From Dryomyza anilis (lineage: Eukaryota; Arthropoda; Insecta; Diptera; Dryomyzidae), in the NCBI GenBank assembly GCA_951804985.1, contig OX638133.1, positions 78,064,367 through 78,128,366 of the forward strand: DNA of 64,000 bases. The letters run 5' to 3'. The position numbers were made by a program, and so were the translations under genes. The number at the start of each line of letters is the position of its first letter. The first letter of the stretch is position 1. Under the pieces are notes generated by a model. It was not told the origin of the DNA. It worked only from the letters and a program-made list of their open reading frames with translations, and did no database searches. This document shows positions 26,674 to 39,125 of the stretch, one piece after another.

Positions 26674-27755
26674 TTTACAAACTTTTATGTTGAAGTGAAC
26701 TTCAAAATTCAATTATTTTGAAATATTTCGAAATAGAGGAAAATTTTAATTCCATGAGAATCAATAAAATATCATAAAATGTTTTCTATTTCACCCCTAT
26801 ATTCGTCAATCCCTTGTAACACTTTTTTTCTATGCTCCCATTTTGTACTGCTTTTTTGTACTTATTTTTATTGTTGTTGTGTACTTCTTTTTTGTACTGC
26901 TTTTTTTTTTTGTTTGTAATGCCAATGCCATACTATTTCAGCGTAGGGAATTTTAACATGTGTGCGCAGTTTGCACGTTTTCTCATTTTATTTATGCTAC
27001 ACAAAATACATCCTTGATATGCGCGACTATATTGGTGTCTGTCTTTTCTGTCTGTATGTGTGTGATTGGTATGTGTACCATTGGCCCTCTGATGCTTGGT
27101 TTAGGGTCAATGCTTAGCTTGGTTGTTGAGGGAAATTTTTTCGCGACTACGTAAGAATTGCAAATTGTTTGGTAAGCGCTTAATGTACTTTGTAACAGGG
27201 CAAGAAAACCAGTAAGAGTTTATATTTTAAGTTTAAAATTAAAATATATAAAATGCGAAAATTTTCCAAATACGTTTTTTTTTTTAAGAAGATGAAAAAA
27301 AGTAAACAAAAACAAAATAGATTGACAATGCGTTAAACCAAAGAAAAAAATATATCTAAACTAAAAATAAAATATGATTTTAAAAAAATATGTTTGGAAA
27401 TTTCTTAATAAGGGAAATTTTATAAAAAGAATATTATACAAATTTAAATCTTTTGTAAGATCACAAATTCTTATAAAATGTGTGAAACTGCTAACGAAAA
27501 TTTGCTATTTTAGATTCCAGAAAAAAATCACAGACATTTTTGTATGTACAATCGGTGAAAATTATGTAAATTGTAAATTTTTTTCTGCTTTAAAGAATTG
27601 TATATGCGTATTTATTATATTATTAAAAAAATATATAAAAATGAAATCTCTAAAGAGATATTTTTTTCATCTACAAAATATTCAAAATATTATAAAAATG
27701 GAAGATTTTAAAGTCATTAGAAAAAGAAATGTAAAAATGCCTCGAATATTTTATT
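26674..27755. other. AT-rich noncoding DNA
   Basis: No supported gene. One isolated GGGAAATTTT palindrome lies at 27398. The 181-codon frame 27374-27919 is Lys/Ile/Phe-rich, starts in AT-rich DNA and ends in the SINE, so it is rejected. Confidence 0.55.
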
Positions 27756-27770
27756 TACGATTTAAAATTA

Positions 27771-28110
27771 ATAATAATAGTTTGGCACTACAGTCCTATA
27801 AGAACTTAGGTCGAGCTCACCATTTTGAGCAGTGCGTGTTATATTTGTACTCACAGTCGTGGGACCTACAGTTTATTGCCGAATCCGAACAGCGGGTGAG
27901 AGCTTTTCATCGGCAATGAAATACTCGTAGGTTTACTCTCGTAGGTTTGCCATTTACTGCCGAGGGGTAGCGTCGCATAGAAAAATGTTTTCTAAGAAAA
28001 AGATGTTGGCAGTCGCTGGGGATTGAACCGCGGAACTTTCGGCTCGTAGTCGAATGCACCAGCGACTTTTCGCATGTGGTCCAACGCACTAACCAGACGA
28101 GCTACGACGC
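27771..28110 (-). mobile_element. Full-length tRNA-derived SINE
   Basis: A 340-bp insertion bounded by a perfect 15-bp direct repeat TACGATTTAAAATTA (27756-27770 and 28111-28125). On the minus strand the head starts GCGTCGTAGCTCGTCTGG and contains a pol III A-box-like sequence (about 28088-28105) and a B-box-like GGTTCAATCCC (about 28020-28030), so it is tRNA-related. The body continues to a segment reading GGTCCCACGACTGTG and GGACTGTAGTGCCAAAC, then a short TAT-rich tail typical of retroposed copies. The intact target duplication suggests a fairly recent insertion. A 181-codon plus-strand frame that runs into this element is spurious. Confidence 0.85.
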
Positions 28111-28382
28111 TACGATTTAAAATTACATTTATTAATAAGTGAAAAAGATTTTAAAAATATCGATTTTCACATGCACATCCTATACATCAATTTTATAAAA
28201 TTCGCAAATTTGGATATTCAAGACAAAAATTTGTTCTCGTTTTATTGACTTTTTAAAAAAAAAATCCACAAAAGATAAAATTTTAATTTGAAAAAACTAG
28301 TTGTAATATTTTCTAGAAACAACTTTATAAAAGTTATAAATTCTTTGCATGATATAATTCTGAAATAAAACATACATTAAAA

Positions 28383-28845
28383 AAATTTCCCAAAAAAGGA
28401 AATTTTCAATTTGCATGTAAATTATGTATTTTAAAGCTATACATTATTTTCCTAATTAAATTTAAAAAAATATCATATTTAAAAAAATTTCCCAAAATGG
28501 GATATTTTCAAATTGGCGAGAAAAACATTTGAAATATTTTTAAAACACTTTTTTTTTATTTTGTGAATTCTTTTTAATTTAAACATTATCTTTAGAAATT
28601 TCTTAAAACAGGGACATTTTTCAGTTTTCACGAAAATAAATAATTCAATGCTGTAATTATTTTTTCAATTCAAATTTAGTCAATAAACAAACTTTCAAAA
28701 ATTTCCAACTAAGGGATATTTTTTAATTTACAAAATACATAAATAAATTAAAAATTATATAGTTTTTAATGCTGTGAATAATTTTGATGTTGAAATTTTG
28801 AAATAAAAGACATCTAAAAAAATTTCCCATAAAAGGGATTTTTTT
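28383..28845. repeat. Palindrome cluster, five sites
   Basis: Sites at 28383, 28485, 28596, 28698 and 28820 (spacings 102, 111, 102, 122 bp). Several arms are degenerate (ggga-tattt). An isolated site lies at 27398. Confidence 0.75.
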
Positions 28846-30720
28846 TTGTTTAAATAAAAAATTATTAAGCATACACAAATACATAATAAATGCATAACAT
28901 AATAAATGCAAAAAACAGACAAATTGCTGTTTAAAAATAAAAGAACAAATAAGAAAAATTTGTTCATGTAATTTTAAAATTTTTAATTTTCTTCCAGACA
29001 ACCAAAATTCCAAAGAGAATTTTAAAGAACTAACAAAATTCAAATGTATATTTTTTTCTGTATGTGCAATTTCAACATTTAAATATCGCAACACTGCAAC
29101 TGATGTCATATCCGAAATTGTCTATTCACAGAGCACCGCCAACCCCCGTCACATAACCCTTAGCTTTCAATGGCAACTACTAGAAAATCTAACGTCGCCA
29201 TCATCAACATCACCGGAAAATAGTTCGAATATATTTTTGCGAATATGTGCAACTGTTGCCAATATCATGCACAGCTAAAGCTTTGTGTGGTAATAGAAAA
29301 ATGCAGTAAAAAGAAAAAAAAATAACAGAAAAATAGCAAAAAGCGAAAACGTTGTATACGAAAAACTAACCTTCTATGAATAATTGAATCGAATTTCAAA
29401 AAGTGTGGGTACCAACATAACGGAAATAACAGTGGAATGCGTGTGCTGATAACCCTTATTTTGTATTTTTTTTTTTTTTGTTAAGTATTTCAATTTTTAT
29501 TTTTTGTGGCTGGCAACTTTCAACAACTGTTACTGCTGCAAAATGTGCTTTGAATAAAGTTGAAAATTTCAACACACACACCAACAAATAAAAAACCGTT
29601 CAAAATGTTAATGAAAAATATATTGCATATTTAAGGGCGCAATATAAACACAAGCGCAAGTTAATTAAATATCAAGCAATTATTTGAAATAAATAAATTC
29701 AAAATAAAATAATTTCAAATGCAATAAAGTAAAATACAATTTAGAAATATGCTATTTGTAAAATAAAATTACAAAATTTGAAATAGAATATTTTATTTTT
29801 TGTACTAAAAGCATGCAACAAATTTGTGTTATGCATGTTTTAGCACTTGTTTTATGTTATTAAATTTGCATGTTTTTTGTGTTTTTTTTTTTATAAATAT
29901 TTTGTGATATAAAAATAAAATGTTTTACCACAAATCAACAAATACTACTATGTGTTATGCATGAACTGCCTAAACGTAGGCTACATAAATATCACACTAA
30001 CTAATGCCTGAAAATATGCTTTAGACTATTTTTGGTCATATATTTGCATAACAACTAATATAACGCGTTGAATTGCTGCATTGCATGCTTTCGGGCGCAG
30101 TATATTTTATGCATGTGACATTTTGCATGGCGTTGCTTGCTGAGTATTTAGTTAAACGCAACTGTTGTTGACACATACTTTTGTTATAGTTGTTTTAATG
30201 CGCGTTGCGGTATTGTATTTTTTGAAAAAGTGAAATGAAATAAAATAGTATGAAATACAAATGTTATTGTGCGCCTGCAAGTACGCAATAATAACAATTT
30301 TTAAATTGTGGTTGGCGGCAAATTGATTGCGAAATGCGGGCATGTTTTGCGGCATTAAAATACATGTCACACTGATTGCGGCAGCATAATTTTTATATAA
30401 TATTAAAAAAAAAAATAACTTTAATTTTGTGCATAAAAATTTAAGTGTTGATTTTATATAAAAAAAAATGCAGAATAAATATTTTTTTTTATATCAACGG
30501 TATTTTATAATTTTTATTTAAATCGAGAAATGCTGACTTTGACTACATATTCAGTTTCAGTTTACAACATATTTAAAAAAAAATATCAGTATCTTTGTGA
30601 ACGCTTCTTATAATAAAAAAAATTTAAGAATAATACAAAAATAAAAATTTAAAAAATCCAGCATTTCAGTAATATTCAGAATTTATTTTTTAAAACTAAA
30701 TTTTTTAATTGTTTTCGGGT
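28846..30720. other. AT-rich DNA with one possible terminal exon
   Basis: A plus-strand frame with no ATG (about 28998-29278), after a CTTCCAG acceptor-like site, is discussed in the findings. The remainder is AT-rich noncoding with CTTTTAGGC-like motifs near 29810, 29970 and 30088. Confidence 0.45.
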
Positions 30721-31139
30721 TTGTTTTGTTTTTGCATTTTTTGTTTCGCTTTTAGTTTTAGTATTTTTGTTGGTTTTACTTTATTTTGTTCTCATTGTTT
30801 TTTCTTTTAAATTAATGTTTCGGTTTTGCTTTTGATTTGGTTTATTTTTTAGTTTTTTTTTTATTTATGGTTTTGCTTTAGCTTTTGGGTTTATTTGTGT
30901 GTACCTATTTTGTGTTTGGATCAAACACAAAATAGGTTTTGTTTTGTTTTTGCATTTTTGTTTCGCTTTTAGTTTTAAGTACTTTTGTTGGTTTTACTTT
31001 ATTTTGTTCTCATTGTTTTTTCTTATAAATTAATGTTTCGGTTTTGCTTTTGATTTGGTTTATTTTTTAGTTTTTTTTTATTTATGGTTTTGTTTTAGTT
31101 TTTGGGTTTATTTGTGTGTACCTATTTTGTGTTTGGATT
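30721..31139 (+). repeat. ~200-bp direct duplication with 18-bp spacer
   Basis: Units 30721-30920 and 30939-31139 share the same order of T-rich blocks with few differences and both end CCTATTTTGTGTTTGGA. The junction (30904-30936) forms a hairpin with 14-bp arms (CCTATTTTGTGTTT, AAACACAAAATAGG). Confidence 0.88.
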
Positions 31140-32450
31140 TTATATTTTATATTCAATTTTATTGCAGTTTTTGCTTTTGTAATGAATTTTGTATTTTCTT
31201 TAAGTTTTTTTTTTGTATATACTTTTGATTTTTTCACCTTTGATTTGGGTTTTTGTGGTTTTTATTTTTGTGTTTTTTATTTGTTTTTGTGTTATTTGTT
31301 TTATGTTTTCACTTTTGTGTATTTTCGTGCTTTAAGTTTTATTTTTATTTTGATATTGTATTTCTGCTATAAAACAAGAGACAAACATAGCAATTGTCTC
31401 TTGTTTTTGATGCTATGTTTTTGTGTGTTTTTTCCGTTTTTGGTTCTGCGTTTTTTTTTTATTTTGTGCTATAGGTTTTGTGTTTGTGTTTTTGCTTTTG
31501 TTATTTTTTTTAATTGGCTTTTTTAAGATATAGGTTTTTGCGTTTTGATTTCGTGTTGTTATTTTTATGTTTGCTATTGTGTTTTAAATTTTTTTGGGTT
31601 GCTTTTATTTTTTATTTAATTTTTTTTGTTTTTTTTTGCATCGGTTTTTTTTCTTTTGATTTTGTTTTTAATTTCTCATTTTTATTTTTTGAGTGTTTGA
31701 AATTTTGTTTCAGCGTGTTTGAGTTCTTGCTTTATGTTTTGTTTATATTTTTGCTTTTTTTTCTTTTATTTTGTGTTTTTATTTTTTGTTGTGATTTTGT
31801 TTTTGATTCTGTATCTTTTTTAATTTTTGGTTTTTACTCTTGTTTTATTTTTTTGTGTTTTGAATTTTAATGTTTTTTTTTAGTTTTTTTTAATAAAATT
31901 TGTGTTTTTACTTTTGATTTTGGATTTGTTGTTTGCTTTTTCTAGGTTTTTTTACTTTGATTTTTTGCAATAGCACACACATATAGTGCTTTTGCGTAAA
32001 TTTATTTTTATTTTTGGTGTGTTTGTATTTAAGCTTTAAGTTTTATTTTAATTTTGAAATCTTCTCACTGCTGTAGTAATGGCTATTCTATTTTATTGTT
32101 TGTTTTGGTTTTGTGTTGTTGCTTTCATTGTTGTTTTGCTTTTGAATTGTATTTTGTGTTTTCTCTTAGTTTTATTTTTAGATTTTGTATTTTTGGTTCT
32201 GCTTTCGAGTTGTTAGTTCTATTTTTTCTATTCTGTTTTACCTTTGATTTTTCGTTTCTACTTTTTTAATTTGATTTTGAAATCTTGTGTTTATATTTTT
32301 TTTTGTTTTTGATTTATTTGTTTGCATATATTTTAAATTTTGTGTTTTTTTTTATATATTTTTAAATGTGTTTTTTCTTTTTTTTTGAGTTTTTAATTTT
32401 GTTTTTTTTTTTTTAATAAATAAAATAAAATAAAAATTTAAAATAAATAA
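31140..32450 (+). repeat. T-rich low-complexity tract
   Basis: About 1.3 kb dominated by TTTTG, TTTTTA and TTTTGTG runs on this strand. It contains several long Phe/Leu/Cys-rich frames (for example 31116-31526 and 31514-31870) that are composition artefacts with no domain. A notable pair of hairpins lies at 31372-31419. Confidence 0.85.
31372..31419. repeat. Two overlapping hairpins in T-rich DNA
   Basis: Stem 1: AAACAAGAGACAA (31372-31384) with TTGTCTCTTGTTT (31394-31406), 13 bp. Stem 2: AACATAGCA (31384-31392) with TGCTATGTT (31411-31419), 9 bp. The loop of stem 1 forms the 5' side of stem 2. The 4-nt connector is probably too short for both stems at once, so they look like alternatives. 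Confidence 0.65.
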
Positions 32451-33639
32451 AAAAAAAATAAATTAAGATTTTCTGTTTTTAATATATTTGAAATTGTATT
32501 TATGTACCTACAAAAAAAATTTAAATAAATTATATATAAAATTTATTTTATTTTAAATTATTCCAACTTGACTACAACACAATATCAGCTGCGCACCATA
32601 AAACCTTTGCATACAATTAGACATTTTGCAAATTGTTTTAAATTAACAAAATTGTCAATTATTGCGCTCCATTTATTTTAATAATGTTTTCATTTAATAT
32701 ACATTTATGCAATGCAAATAAATAAAACAAAATTGCACAAAAAATTAAATAAATTAAATTGCACGCAATCAAAATACCGACAATACAAAATAGAATAAAA
32801 TAAAAACCGTTCAGCCTAAAGGTAGCCAACAAATTTCTGTTGCTGCATTTTTAATTTGCGAGCACGCGTATTTTGTGATTTTCACTAAATAAATTTTCCA
32901 CAATAGCGCCTTTGGGCGTGTTTACAATGACAATTTTCCAATTTAGCAAATTTGGCCAACTAATTCGCGTTGCATGCGTAATTTGCGTGCATGCAAAAAT
33001 GCCTCGTATTATTGGCTTAAAATAATTGCTATTTTTATATTTGTCTAAAATTGTGTTGCATGCTTTGGGGAGCTAATGAAATGTTCGCGCGCGCACCAGT
33101 ACACTTTGAGTTTGGCATTTAATTTGCATTTAGATTTTATATGTTTTTTTTGTTATTTATTTTATTGCATGCACAATTTTATATTTTTGTGCACACATGT
33201 GCATGAAACACGCAAATCTATAAAAGCAATGGGTTTTGCCACATACGTTCCACATGTGTTTGTGTGCATGTTTTTGGTTTGAAATTGCACAAAACATGGC
33301 AACATTTAATTGAATTCAATTGTTAGTTTTCTTTGGTAAAACTTTGTCTACTGCACTGATTTTGACTGCAATGCTTTTACACACACACAAAAAAGTGAAA
33401 ATACGAAAAAAAAGGGGGAAAAAACACAGTCAGCAAGTTCAATTGATTGGCTAAATCAAGGTGACCCAACTGGCGTCGTGCCAAGTGTGTGTCGACAAAA
33501 ACATATTTATTTGTGGCACAGTTAAAGACATGACACACAATGAGGAAATTGCATTACGACAAAACTAGATTATCTACCAATGAAAGAAACTAGTTTGCAA
33601 TTTTATTGGCTGTCAGCAGATGAAAATACACATAGCATA
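32451..33639. other. AT-rich noncoding DNA
   Basis: No supported gene. Higher GC at 32850-33300 with repeated GCATGC and TGCATG words; a GCCTAAAGG motif near 32816. Confidence 0.5.
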
Positions 33640-36000
33640 TATTTGAAGTTAAGTTCCACAAGGTTTAAAATGATGTATTTTTTTTTTGATGGATTACAGA
33701 ATACAATTTCATGTGCTACCAGATCATAAAAGTACAAATTTTAATTATTTAGTTATTACAAAAATACTTACCAAATACATTATGTTCCACTAGGTGGTTA
33801 AGTTCTCAGAAATATAGAAAGCCTTAACAAAGTATGTTTTTCTTATTTCGGCAATATAAGTTTGCATTTCTACAGTAAAAATTTAAAAAATCACATTTGA
33901 ATTCATAATTATTGCATGTGGAACCCATTGTAATACGAAATTTCAACAATTGAGTTGTAAAAGATTGTTTATATTAAAGAAATTGTGCTTTATGTGTTAG
34001 TCGTACAAATATTGAATGATATTCAAATAAAGCAAATATTTTGATGTAGACATTTATCTTTAGTTAAGTTCCACAAGCTATAAATTATGATGCATATATT
34101 TGTGTGTATTAAGAAATAAAATTTTATGGGCTATCGAACACCAGTTGAATATTACTTTATTTATATTCGGTTACAATTCGATACTAATTTATTAAATTGA
34201 TTTTTAATATTGCTAATCCTAGATTCTATTTTACTGCACTAAATAAATGCTCTCAATAATAAAGCAACTATTAAGATGATTGTTTTTTCTTGTAAACCCT
34301 ATATATGTTTCTATTTCCACGAAATAATATTTCAAAAATAACATTTCATTTGAAATTTACAGCATGTGGATCGTATTTTTTCTAGTAATTTCATGAAGTT
34401 TAAAAGGTTAAAAATCAAAGTTTATATTAATATATTAAAAAAAATGGTAGCCGCTCTAATACTAGACAATTCTATAAATGAAAATATGCAATTTGTAGCA
34501 ATAAAACGCCTATTTGAAGTTAAGTTCCACAAGGCGTAAAAATTAGTTATTTATTTTTGTAGATAAAATAGACAATTTTTTAGGCTACATGAAAACTTTT
34601 TAAATAATATACAACATTTATTAAAAATACCTTAGTAATTGATTGGAAATATATATTTTTTATATTCTAAAGATGGCAATGCTCTCAGTAAAAAAATAAC
34701 ATATACCGTTTTTAGTTTTTTTTTTTAAACACATATATTTTTTTCTATTTACATAAAAAAAAAAATTATAAAATCTCATTTAAATTCAAAAATACTGCAT
34801 GTGGAACGTATTTTCACTATTTATTTCAAGAAAATGTTTTATATAAATTATAGGCTACAATAAAAGTTTTAAATACATATACATATAAAGGGTACATATA
34901 AAGGGTATCAACGGGGACGCTACAAAAGTAGAGCGACAGGGACAGCAAACGACGCTACAGTTCTTGCCGCTCTTTTGACATTTCTCTGCAGTAAGGTTTG
35001 CCATTTCATGTTGGAAAGATATACGAATTCGAATTTCGGTAGTAAATTTTAATAATTTCGACAATTTCGTTAAAAGAGCGGCAAGAAATATGGCGTCGTT
35101 TGCTGTCCCTGTCGCTCTACTTTTGTATCGTCCCGGTTGAAAAATCCTTGAAAAAACTTTTGTAGCGCTCTAATTGAAAAATCCCTTACTCGAAATTAAG
35201 TTGCATAAGGTTTAACATGTAAACGGTAACAGTATTACTTGATCACAAAAAATTATACATAATTAAAAGATTTAGTTGTTAAAAATATAGAAAATAAATA
35301 TTGTTGGTTCCACAATGTAGTATGGCTTTAAAAAAACATAGCAACTCTTAACAACATGTCTTTTTCTTCTTATTCAAATATTAGTTTCCATTTGCACAGA
35401 AAATAATTCATAAATCACTTTTAAATTCAATATTACAGAATGTGGAACGCATTGGCATAGTAATTTTAACAACTTATATTGATATTTGCTCTTAAATTTT
35501 TTTGTTGTGTATTATAGAAATTTGTATTTTATATGCTATTGACTCACAAACAATATATAATATAACTAATTATCTATTTTTTTTATATCCTACTGAAAGG
35601 TATAGCTCATAATATAGCAAATTATTTATATTAATATAAAAATTATATGTAAATCACATTGCATTTACAAATTATTGCGTGTGGAATATATAATCATAAT
35701 CTTTAGTAATACTAACACTTATATTGCTATATTAATAAAGATTTGTTTTATGTGCTAATCGATTACAAACACAATATTATGTAAATTATACTCTATTTTT
35801 TGTATGTTCCACTCAACAATACTGCTAGAAATAGGAGAGAAACTTATAGCAAAATTTATTTTTTTGTCTTAAATTGATATATATTTTTTTCATTTATAAC
35901 GAAATATCTATATATGTTCCTTATTCGATATATGTTCCTTATTACAGCTTGTGGAACGTATTGTCTGTAGTAATCTAAACAAATAGTAATATAAATTTGT
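33640..36000 (+). repeat. Decayed tandem array of ~440-bp units (GTTCCAC/GTGGAAC)
   Basis: Units start at a TTAAGTTCCACAAG-type site: 33653, 34068, 34524, and a variant (TTAAGTTGCATAAGG) near 35200. The last interval is 673 bp but contains the 231-bp MITE; without it the interval is ~442 bp. In each unit a GCATGTGGAACGTATT-type site follows roughly 270-300 bp after the unit start, MITE excluded (33918, about 34365, 34801, 35442), and further GTGGAA sites lie at 35681 and 35951. The sequence between has matching blocks such as GCTCTCA and AAATCACATTT. Confidence 0.75.
34909..35139. mobile_element. 231-bp MITE-like foldback element
   Basis: Inverted arms of ~71 bp (34909-34979 and 35069-35139) agree at about 65 of 71 positions. 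They start CAACGGGGACG on the left and CAACCGGGACG on the complement of the right. Both contain AAAAGTAGAGCGACAGGG and an AACGACGC segment. The ~89-bp centre is AT-rich with no frame of note. It sits inside one unit of the ~440-bp GTTCCAC array, and removing it restores the array period. I could not identify a convincing target duplication, so the superfamily is open. Confidence 0.75.
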
Positions 36001-38895
36001 AAAAATTAATTTATTAAAGACATTTTTAAATTTAGAATATATTGACATTGGGTACAGCACTTAAAATATCTTTTATATAATGTTTAAAATTTACTGAAAT
36101 ATTCAAAAAAAATTAATAAAATCAATAAAGTATTTTTACAAATTCTTCGCTACAATAACACTTTACATAAAAACCTGCTAACACGTAGCCAGCAAACACT
36201 CCAGCCAAACAGCGGTCTCATATTACTAATATTTTTTTATGACATTCACACGAACATAAAAACAACAAGTAGCACAAATTTATGACAACCATTCAAAATA
36301 TATGCTATCCATGGCGTACATGTGTCTGCAACATGCATAATGGTTTTACCTATGTATGTTGTATAGACAGCCAAATAAACAACACCTGCTGCTAATAGCA
36401 TCCACACACATATAGCTGACTATTGGCTGTGTGGAACATGAAACTTATTACGGTACTTTAAAAACAACAAAATACAACAACAGCATTCAAATTTCCGGCA
36501 ACATATGAGGAGTAGTACTATGCGTATTTGTATAAAATACAATAAACTTTTGACATAGCATCCACACGCTGTATATTGTGTATATTTAATATTAAACCTT
36601 AGCTGATATGCAGTTTATGGAACATATTTGTCACGTGACACTTAATGACAGCCGTTTGACAACTTGTAATCTCCAATAGTCGGTATTATTCGTGTGTACA
36701 AATATCGACACAAGCTGCCTGTCCGTCTGTCCATCTGATGTAGTATGTTTGACAAATTGATCACGTGTTGTTAGTGTTTGAGCCAAATCAAATACAGACA
36801 GATAGAACACGAGTGCTTTTGCATATGCATAACACACGGCCATCATGTTGGGCCGTAACTGCATTGAGTGAAAATATTATGTCTGCTGGTGGGTTTGTCA
36901 GTACTACTACCCTACGTCCCAACAATGCCACTCTGTATTTTGTCAGTCTGTTGCACCATCTATTTTGTTAGCATATTTCACAAGTTTAGTTCCACTTTTT
37001 CGCCCATTGCCTGCTTGTTATTATTTTAGCTATTGCTGTTGCTGATTATGATGCTGTTTTTGATACTGTTGATGTCCTTGTTATGCTGCCAATCACAACT
37101 ACAGTTTGTCCTGCAGTTGATATTCATGTAAATAATCCCCATGTTGACCGTTTTGTTTGTTTTCCGAGGATTATGACAAGTTGTTGATGTACACTGTAAG
37201 CGTACCATTTGCTGTTATATGACTCAAATGGTACTTACAGTTTTTATGGCTATTATAATATTTTATATACACTTAAAGAATTATATTATTATAGGTCAGT
37301 TAGTTTATAATAATCTTAAATAAACTCCTTTTTAAAAGTAAATTTTTAACGAATAAGAACAAATATAAATGATGTGGAATGTAAATTACAGTATTTAGCA
37401 TATACTTTTAGATTCTACGCATATGCATTTGTTTTAAAATATTTTCATATTATTCAAAAGATTATAATGTACTACCATGTGTTTCAAATTTAAAAGTAGA
37501 TTTGAAAATGGTTTTGTTTAGTCTTAAATGTGTGGAATTTATTTAGAAAATTTGGCTTAATGAATTTGTAGTTGCATTTTTTTCATATATTTTTTTTCTG
37601 TTTTTGAAAAGATTATATAGTTACCAAATATTTTGTATTTAAAATTGAATTTGTAAATAATGATGATTAAAATATGTGGAATGTATTTGGAGAATGTGAG
37701 CTTATGTAATTCGCAATTGCATTTTGGCTGGAAATTTATAGAATTTATTTAATTTTTCATTTTCCATGAATATAAATTGTATTTGTATATCGATTCTGAA
37801 ATCTTTTATTTTAATATTTTTCGATTTTTCATAAGTTATATGACATCTTAAAGGTACGAAACATAAAAAATTGCTTTATCGAAAATATTACTATCATGAA
37901 AGCTTATAAAATATTGGTGTGTAAAATATTTTTCACCACATTCAAATGTTTTGCAATATAATACCACATATATAACGTAATTTTAAAAATTGACCACATA
38001 GTTTTGAAAATGAACACATGCTGAAATGTTTTATTATATATCTCATATTTTTAAGTTTTTCAATAGTTTAAAGGCTACTTTAAAATTTTTAATATTTAAA
38101 AATAGGATTTAAATAATTATTGTGGAAATTATAATGTGTGGAACGTAAGTGAAAAATTTGTGCGAAATATAATTTCTATATATAATACTTTATTTCAGTG
38201 TAATTTTATTAAATAAATATGTTTTAAAATATAAATTAATTAGTTTATCACAAAAATTCGAGTAGTTTTGTTTCTTGTATTTTGAAAGGGAGGCCAAGTA
38301 TTAAACTGCAATTTGGCGACTTCCATAATTTAAAATTTGAACGTTTATTGAATTTTGATGGGTACATTTTGGGTAGTACTACTTATACATTTATCACACA
38401 ATATAACTTGCACTTCTTATTCAACACATTTATTTTGCGCTTTGTTAATTTCCAACACATCATAAACGACGTGAATGTCCCGTTCGCAATACGCAAGGAT
38501 TATTTTAAGCATGTTACGTAATATTTGAGTTCGTTACGCACGTTGGCAACTTGATTGTGAAAATTAATTAATTAATTTGTAAACATTTCTTGTTTCAATT
38601 TAGCAAACAAATGCAAAGCATTTGACTGATTACCATGGCAATGAATATGTGTACAAAAAGATTTTTTTTTGTTTTTTTACTATGCATCAGTGGAAGGTTT
38701 TTTGTAGTCAATTCACTAGACTAATTGGATTAAAGCGACAAAGGATGTAAATCAAACATATATAAAATTTTCTAATTAAAATAGGTATACTTTTCAGATT
38801 GTTTTAGGTATTTTTGATTATAGAATATAAAATTGTTAAAATTATATATTAAGTTATATATAACATTAATATCGTATTTTTCTTTTTCATTACAG
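36001..38895. other. AT-rich DNA with GTGGAA motifs (probable intron)
   Basis: GTGGAAC or GTGGAAT occurs at 36431, 37374, 37531, 37676 and 38138, all in the same direction. No supported coding exon. It ends at the splice acceptor of the candidate exon at 38896. Confidence 0.5.
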
Positions 38896-39113
38896 TTTAC
38901 GGCATTGGAATCTATTATAATCCACTACTTAAATTTGTATAATTATCTAAAAAAGTGTTTAATAAAAGTGTTGTTTAGTAAAAAAAATAATTAAAACGTG
39001 CCAAAAAATTAAGCTCAATCGAAAAAATATTATAAATATTATTGCGAAAGCAACAATCAGAAAAATAACCACACAAACAAACGGATTACAACGTCAATAT
39101 TTTGCTGGAAGTT

Positions 39114-39125
39114 ATGACGTCATGA
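39114..39125 (+). promoter_or_regulatory. Minimal uORF overlapping the start codon (ATGA)
   Basis: ATG ACG TCA TGA: a 3-codon upstream frame whose stop overlaps the predicted start codon (39122-39124). It is the first ATG in the exon. Such overlaps permit termination-reinitiation and can dampen translation. It depends on the exon being real. Confidence 0.4.

Noticed and set aside
27374..27919. 181-codon plus-strand frame
   Set aside because: Lys/Ile/Asn composition of AT-rich DNA, and its end lies inside the SINE insertion.
28000..28110. A tRNA gene on the minus strand
   Set aside because: A and B boxes are present, but no tRNA cloverleaf can be drawn and the segment is the head of a longer SINE with a target duplication.
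31116..31870. Two Phe-rich frames resembling membrane proteins
   Set aside because: Produced by T-rich low-complexity DNA; hydrophobicity is a composition effect.
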